DNA from: Chloroflexota bacterium
GTDB lineage: Bacteria; Chloroflexota; Limnocylindria; Limnocylindrales; CSP1-4
Assembly (NCBI GenBank): GCA_021786265.1
Contig: JAJYNP010000194.1
Span: forward strand, 1-64,000
Direction of reading: 5' to 3'
DNA: 64,000 nt
The position numbers were made by a program, and so were the translations under genes. Positions 59,798 through 64,000 of the stretch are shown here, piece by piece; positions within the stretch are counted from its first letter, which is position 1, and the number at the start of each line of letters is the position of its first letter. Below the pieces are notes generated by a model. That model saw nothing but the letters and a program-made list of their open reading frames with translations. It searched no databases and was not told where the DNA came from.

Positions 59798-59832
59798 ACG
59801 GCCTGACGGCCGGAAACCAAGGAGAACCTTCC

Positions 59833-60600
59833 GTGTTCAACACGAACCGCAACGACCCCAACCGGTACGAGGCACCCGACGCGCCCGACGCGCAGCATGG
59901 GCCGGTCGGCTACGGCTGGGACCCCCGTGCCCTGACCGCCCGTCCGGTCGCCGGCGTGCGGGAGGGCTTCCTCACCGCCAGCTTCGTCTGGATGTTCCTC
60001 GCGCTGCTGGTGAGCGCCGCGACGGCCTTCATGACGCTGGCGAACGAGAGCGCGCTTCAGCTGGTCGCAAACGACTTCTTCCTGCTGATCATCGCGGAGT
60101 TCGCGATGGTGATCGGGCTCAGCGCAGCGATCAACCGGCTGAACTCGACCGTGGCGCTCCTGATGCTGTTCGTCTACGCGGCGCTCAACGGCGCCATGTT
60201 CGCGATCATCCTCGCGGTCTACAACATCGGCTCGGTCACTTCCGCGTTCGTCGGCGCCGCCGCGATCTTCGGCGCCGCCGCGCTCTACGGGTACGTGACC
60301 GGCCGCGATCTCACCAGCCTGGGCGGGCTGCTGTTCGCCGGGCTGATCGGGATCGTGGTCGCCTCGCTGGCGAACATGTTCGTCGGCGGCAGCGGGCTCA
60401 GCTTCGTGATCGGCATCGTGGGCACCCTGCTGTTCACGGGCCTGACCGCGTTCGACGTGCAGCGCATCAAGAACGGCCGCATGGCGTGGATCCAGAACCG
60501 CGAGAACGCCTCGGTGCTCGGGGCGCTCGCCCTGTACCTGGACTTCGTGAACCTGTTCCTGATGCTTCTGCGGGTCACCGGGGGCGGCGGGCGCCGGTAG
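59833..60600 (+). CDS. Bax inhibitor-1/YccA-family membrane protein
   Basis: The 255-residue product has seven membrane helices and the family pattern GFLTASFVWMFLALLVSAATAF, SAAINRLNSTVALLMLFVYAALNG and FTGLTAFDVQRIKNGRM, ending ALYLDFVNLFLMLLRV. Bacterial members are pH-sensitive calcium leak channels or protease modulators. A 40-residue hydrophilic N-terminus precedes the helices. The start is GTG with AAGGAGAA nearby. Confidence 0.93.
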   Translation: MFNTNRNDPNRYEAPDAPDAQHGPVGYGWDPRALTARPVAGVREGFLTASFVWMFLALLVSAATAFMTLANESALQLVANDFFLLIIAEFAMVIGLSAAINRLNSTVALLMLFVYAALNGAMFAIILAVYNIGSVTSAFVGAAAIFGAAALYGYVTGRDLTSLGGLLFAGLIGIVVASLANMFVGGSGLSFVIGIVGTLLFTGLTAFDVQRIKNGRMAWIQNRENASVLGALALYLDFVNLFLMLLRVTGGGGRR

Positions 60601-60650
60601 CGGCCCGGTCAACCTCGCGACCGACACGGCCCCGCGACGACGCACGTCCG

Positions 60651-60718
60651 GTGGCACGTGGCGGCTCCCGAGGCGCAAGCCCCCGGACGTGGCGGCTCGT
60701 GGCACGTGGCGGCTCCCG
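60651..60718. repeat. 20-bp direct repeat, period 48
   Basis: GTGGCACGTGGCGGCTCCCG at 60651-60670 and 60699-60718, at the left edge of the repeat island. Confidence 0.75.
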
Positions 60719-60742
60719 GCTCGGTCGCTCCCTGCCGCCAGA

Positions 60743-60942
60743 TGTTCACCCGGGGAGCGCGTCTGCCGAGCAATCCGCCGAACGTTCATCCCGGGAACGC
60801 GTCGCGCGGGCCACCTGCCGGCTTCTCTCCCGATGTGCGCGTGGCAGGGGCAGGCCGCCGCATGTTCATCCGGGGAACGTCCGACAGAAGCGATCCGCCA
60901 GGCGTTCTCCCCGACAACTTCTGGCAGGTGCGACCGGCGCCG
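60743..60942. repeat. Array of five 40-bp repeats with internal dyads
   Basis: Units start exactly every 40 bases at 60743, 60783, 60823, 60863 and 60903. The best-kept part is YGTTCATCCGGGGAACGC, which is itself a partial palindrome (GTTC...GAAC), and each unit ends near CNNTCCGCCG. Units 1, 2 and 4 are closest; 3 and 5 have decayed. A period of 40 is not a multiple of three, so the array is non-coding. Confidence 0.8.
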
Positions 60943-61017
60943 CGGTCGGCGGCCCAGCGTCGCCCGTCACCGCGAACCGTCACGGACCTGGCGGATGGAG
61001 GGCGTCGTCCGGGTCGG

Positions 61018-61113
61018 CGTTCTCCCGGCGGACATCTGGCGGAACAGGCAGCCGGGTTGGGTCCGCGTTCCCCCGGCGGGCATCTGGCGGAACAGGCAGC
61101 CGGGTTGGGCCGC
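61018..61113. repeat. Two 48-bp repeats related to the 40-bp array
   Basis: Units at 61018 and 61066, nearly identical (CGTTCTCCCGGCGGACATCT and CGTTCCCCCGGCGGGCATCT, then GGCGGAACAGGCAGCC). They share the GTTCTCC-CGG start with the neighbouring 40-bp units. Confidence 0.8.
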
Positions 61114-61157
61114 CCCCGGCACGGAGCTGACGGAACGTGCAGCAGAGTCGGGCGCAT

Positions 61158-61223
61158 GGGCACGGTCCCGCGCACGGACGGGCACGGTCCCGCGCACGGA
61201 CGGGCACGGTCCCGCGCACAGAC
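61158..61223. repeat. Three 22-bp tandem repeats
   Basis: Three copies starting GGGCACGGTCCCGCGCACGG, the last with one change, immediately upstream of the dehydrogenase ribosome site. Confidence 0.85.
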
Positions 61224-61259
61224 GGGCGCGGTCGGGCGGATGAGCGTCGGGAGGACGGC

Positions 61260-62135
61260 ATGGAGCGAGTCGGATTCGTGGGACTCGGGACGATGGGCGC
61301 GGCGATGGCGGCGAACCTCGTCCGCGCGGGATACCCGCTGCACGTCTGGAACCGGACCCCGGGCAAGGCCGGGCCCCTCGTCGACATGGGAGCGACCGAG
61401 GCGGGCACGCCGCACGAGCTCGCGGCCGCCGTCGACATCGTCGTGATCTGCGTGTCCGACACGCCCGACGTCGAGGCCGTCCTGTTCGACCGCGGCGGCA
61501 TCGCCGAAGGCGCCCGGGAGGGCACGCTCGTCGTCGACTGCTCCACCATCGGCCCGAGCGCCACGCGCGACTTCGCCCGGCGGCTCGGCGAGCGGGGCAT
61601 CGCGATGGTCGACGCGCCCGTGTCGGGCGGCTCGGAGGGCGCGCTGCATGCGACCCTCACGATCATGGTCGGCGGGGAGCGCGCGGACGTCGAGCGGGCG
61701 CACGCGGTGCTTGCCGCCATGGGGCGCACCATCACCCACATGGGGCCGATCGGATCCGGCCAGGCCACCAAGGCCGTGAACCAGGTGATCCTCTGCGGCT
61801 CGTATCTGGGGGTCGCCGAGGGGATCGTGCTCGCGATGAAGGCCGGCCTGGATCCCGACGCGGTGGTCACGGCGTTGAGCGGCGGCGCGGCACAGTCATG
61901 GGTGCTCGCCAACCGGAGCGGCCGGATGGTCGAGGATCGTTACCCGCTCGGCTTCAAGGTGACGCTGCACCGCAAGGACCTCGCGATCGCGCTCGACCTG
62001 GCCCAGGAGGCCGGCGTCTCGCTTCCTGTGGCGGGCCTGGCGGCACAGCTCGAGAACGGGCTCATCGCCGGCGGGCACGGCGACGAGGACATGTCGGCGC
62101 TGGCGCGGTCGATCCGGGAGCTGTCCGGCCTGTGA
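61260..62135 (+). CDS. NAD-dependent beta-hydroxyacid dehydrogenase (GarR/MmsB-like)
   Basis: Reduces tartronate semialdehyde or oxidises 3-hydroxyisobutyrate-type acids. The 291-residue product has the NAD motif GFVGLGTMGAAMAANLVRAG, the substrate loop DAPVSGGSEGA and the catalytic Lys171 in GSGQATKAVNQ. GGGAGG lies 5-6 bases before ATG 61260, which fixes the start just after the repeat island. The exact substrate cannot be decided. Confidence 0.92.
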   Translation: MERVGFVGLGTMGAAMAANLVRAGYPLHVWNRTPGKAGPLVDMGATEAGTPHELAAAVDIVVICVSDTPDVEAVLFDRGGIAEGAREGTLVVDCSTIGPSATRDFARRLGERGIAMVDAPVSGGSEGALHATLTIMVGGERADVERAHAVLAAMGRTITHMGPIGSGQATKAVNQVILCGSYLGVAEGIVLAMKAGLDPDAVVTALSGGAAQSWVLANRSGRMVEDRYPLGFKVTLHRKDLAIALDLAQEAGVSLPVAGLAAQLENGLIAGGHGDEDMSALARSIRELSGL

Positions 62136-62160
62136 CCCCGCGCCCGGCCGCCCACCGGCT

Positions 62161-63852
62161 CTACGGCGTCGTGACCGTCTTCCAGGAGCCCCAGAGCCCC
62201 ACCGCGTCCCGGGCCCGCACCCGGACCGTGACCTTCGCGCCTTTCGCCGCACCGATGCGCACCGTGGTGCCGGTCACCGAGCGGACAAGCTGGTGCCAGT
62301 ACCCCGACCCGATCCGGTACTGGTACAGGTACCCGGTCACGCCGGACAGGTCGGTCGCGTTGAACTGCGTCACCCACTTCGCGGCCGATGCCGACCAGGC
62401 GAGCGTCAGCGTCGCCACCACCGGGCCGTGCCGATCCAGCGCCACGTCGACCGGACGGATGGTGGAGACCGCGCCGGAGGCGTCGCGCACCTGGACGTAC
62501 ACCGTGCGCATCCCGTCGGGCCCGGTCGCCAGCGTCCAGGGGATCGTCGCCGCGGCCTTGCGCCAGGCGGACCAGGTCTGCCCGTCGTTCGAGAGCCGCA
62601 CGCCCGTGATCGCGTATCCGGCCGATTTCCAGCCGATCGTCAGCGTCACCTTGAGCGACTTCGACAGGAACGGCGTCACGGCGATCCTCGACACCTCGAG
62701 CCCCCGGTGCAGCGACGCGAGGACGTTCCAGTAGCCGGGCTGGCCCCGGTCGAAGCCGAGCGCCCACAGCCCGACCCCAGCGAGCCCCCGCCGGAGCGCC
62801 AGCTGGGCCTTCGGCGCGAGGGATGCAGCATCGTCGTAGTACAGCTGCGTCCATGTCGCGTCGGCCAGGTCCCACCCGGTCAACACCACCGACTGCTCGA
62901 ACGTGTCGTACCGGACCGACAGCCCCGCCGCTGCGGTCGGCAGGTCCTTGACGAAGACCGGCCCCCCGCCCCCGTAGACCGCCGCGGACTGGCGTGCGCT
63001 GCTGAAGCCCGACGTGGCGGTCGGCCACTGGCGGCCGTACAGCGGGAGGCCCAGGATCAGCTTCTGCGCGGGGACGCCGTTCGCGGCGTACTGGTCCAGG
63101 CTCCAGGTCAGGTTCTGGTTGCCCGAGGCCGTGACCAGCGGATCGATGCTGCCCACCGGGCTGCTGCCCGCGGATCGGTAGCCGTAGCCCATCAGGAAGA
63201 TGCGGTCGGCCCCGTTCGCCGCCGCGGCAGCGGCCATCTTCGCGCCGCTCGTGTTCGCGTTGGTCGCCACGCTCACCTGCCCGGCCGGGTCGTAGGTCAG
63301 CACGGCCTGCCGCACGGCCGCCACGAAGGCGCCGTAGGCGCTGAAGTACGTGCCGGAGAGCCCCTCGATGTCGATGCTCACCCCGTCCGCGCCGAGCTGC
63401 TGGAGCAGCGCGATGGCGTTCGCGATGAAGGTGGTCTGCGCCTGCGGGTCGGAGAGGAACTGCGCGTTGTGGTCGGCGTTGAACGACTCGAACGTGATCA
63501 CGACCCGGTCGCCGGCGGCATGCGCGTGCTGGATGACGGTGGCGGCGGTGGTGCCCGTGACGGTCTTGTAGCTGGGATCCGTGGTGTTGAAGCTGCCGTC
63601 GGCGCGGAACGCGACGCCGAACAGCGCGATTGTGTCGAGGACGTCGTAGCGCAGGTACGCATCCGTGGACGAGTCGATCTCCCAGTAGGGGAGGTAGCCG
63701 AAGACGTCGATCGACCGCGCGGCCACCTGCCTGGGCTGGAGCGGCACGTTGACCTGGGCGAGCACGCGCGACACGCTCGGGATGGGCGTCGCGGGTGCGG
63801 CCAGGAGGAGCAGGGCGAGGGCGGCGGCGAGGAGCGGGCGGCGGGTCGGCAT
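62161..63852 (-). CDS. Secreted GH18-type glycoside hydrolase (YaaH-like) with C-terminal Ig-like domains
   Basis: The 563-residue product has a signal peptide (LLAAALALLLLAAPATP), a GH18 barrel (FGYLPYWEID at the start, DGVSIDIEG with Asp161 and catalytic Glu163, MGYGYR, LGLPLYGRQWP, VGLWALGFDRG at the end) and two C-terminal beta domains (about 395-563) with repeated SNDGQTWSAW-like and ATDLSGVTGYLYQYR-like patterns. The usual DxxDxDxE motif reads DxxSxDxE: one aspartate is Ser159. Similar changes occur in spore-lytic YaaH-type enzymes. Likely acts on peptidoglycan or an extracellular glycan. Confidence 0.9.
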   Translation of the reverse strand: MPTRRPLLAAALALLLLAAPATPIPSVSRVLAQVNVPLQPRQVAARSIDVFGYLPYWEIDSSTDAYLRYDVLDTIALFGVAFRADGSFNTTDPSYKTVTGTTAATVIQHAHAAGDRVVITFESFNADHNAQFLSDPQAQTTFIANAIALLQQLGADGVSIDIEGLSGTYFSAYGAFVAAVRQAVLTYDPAGQVSVATNANTSGAKMAAAAAANGADRIFLMGYGYRSAGSSPVGSIDPLVTASGNQNLTWSLDQYAANGVPAQKLILGLPLYGRQWPTATSGFSSARQSAAVYGGGGPVFVKDLPTAAAGLSVRYDTFEQSVVLTGWDLADATWTQLYYDDAASLAPKAQLALRRGLAGVGLWALGFDRGQPGYWNVLASLHRGLEVSRIAVTPFLSKSLKVTLTIGWKSAGYAITGVRLSNDGQTWSAWRKAAATIPWTLATGPDGMRTVYVQVRDASGAVSTIRPVDVALDRHGPVVATLTLAWSASAAKWVTQFNATDLSGVTGYLYQYRIGSGYWHQLVRSVTGTTVRIGAAKGAKVTVRVRARDAVGLWGSWKTVTTP

Positions 63853-64000
63853 GGCGCGCGGTCTCCAGGTGGTCGGTTCTCCTGGTCAGGGTAAGCCCGC
63901 GCGTCATCCCGCACATGGCCCAGTACCGATCGCCTGCGCCTGCCGCCCGACCCTGCGCCCAGCCCCCTGACCGATCCTGACCCCGCGTCAGTCGATCGCG
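63853..64000. other. Region upstream of the GH18 gene, to the window end
   Basis: No gene seen. It should hold the promoter of the minus-strand GH18 gene; no clear hexamer is visible. Confidence 0.35.

Noticed and set aside
60743..61113. CRISPR array
   Set aside because: Units are 40 or 48 bases with the whole unit related, not constant repeats with unique spacers; no cas genes are nearby.

Overview
The window is 64 kb of very GC-rich bacterial chromosome, densely packed with genes on both strands and with frequent 1- to 4-base overlaps. GTG and TTG starts are common and one gene probably starts at CTG. Several genes have a TA-rich -10 hexamer only 7 to 9 bases before the start codon, which suggests leaderless transcripts. 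The gene content (F420-type luciferase-like oxidoreductase, PIG-L/Mca-like deacetylase, GT39 plus GtrA, two DUF885 peptidases, PP2C plus Ser/Thr kinase, NYN protein with a long Arg/Gly tail) fits a high-GC Chloroflexota lineage (Limnocylindria-like) or, less likely, a deep actinobacterium. This is inference only; there is no rRNA or ribosomal protein marker here.

Layout. 1-4.1 kb: NYN-domain protein (5' end cut by the window), DNA polymerase III delta', acylphosphatase, HdeD-like membrane protein. 4.1-10 kb: DUF421 protein, tRNA-Arg(CCG), a CapD/FlaA1-type nucleotide-sugar dehydratase followed by a small membrane protein and a ParA ATPase, then a two-helix membrane protein. 10-16.9 kb: two tandem cyclophilins, a divergent HisA-like protein overlapping a DUF885 peptidase, threonine aldolase, tRNA-Asp(GTC), a truncated and an intact secreted protein. 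16.9-23.5 kb: IS256 remnant, GT39/GtrA pair, Ig-like surface lipid-anchored or membrane-anchored protein, DinB, VapBC, and an OmpR-like regulator with a degenerate receiver. 23.5-29.2 kb: ABC exporter, amino-acid permease, PP2C phosphatase plus Ser/Thr kinase. 29.3-37.9 kb: PIG-L deacetylase, a repeat-bearing 0.8 kb gap, CoA transferase with an internal minisatellite, then an operon of FabI/FabL-like reductase, ribokinase and aminotransferase, then a NarL-type two-component system.

38-41.4 kb holds the most interesting locus: an FAD/NAD(P)H oxidoreductase with two N-terminal ferredoxin modules, translationally coupled to two paralogous multi-pass membrane proteins that share a striking ungapped motif (LW-x6-H-x2-RPY...WW...RD). 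It looks like an undescribed membrane-bound redox complex, bounded by a strong terminator.

41.5-48.1 kb (minus strand): quinone oxidoreductase, a fusion of an MMPL transporter with a CrtC/AttH-like lipocalin domain carrying an internal lipobox, OsmC, and a toxin-antitoxin pair whose toxin is broken by an in-frame amber codon. 48.3-59.7 kb: lysine 2,3-aminomutase, F420-type oxidoreductase, SirB1-like protein, a coupled run of aminotransferase IV, dienelactone hydrolase and DUF885 genes, a DUF433-like protein, a DUF59 Fe-S assembly factor, PduO-type cobalamin adenosyltransferase and an MFS transporter with a GIVP-repeat tail. 59.8-64 kb: Bax-inhibitor-1 protein, a 660-base intergenic repeat island with an exact 40-bp period, a beta-hydroxyacid dehydrogenase and a secreted GH18-type hydrolase.

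A recurring theme is tandem duplication of short GC-rich units, in coding tails as well as in gaps.
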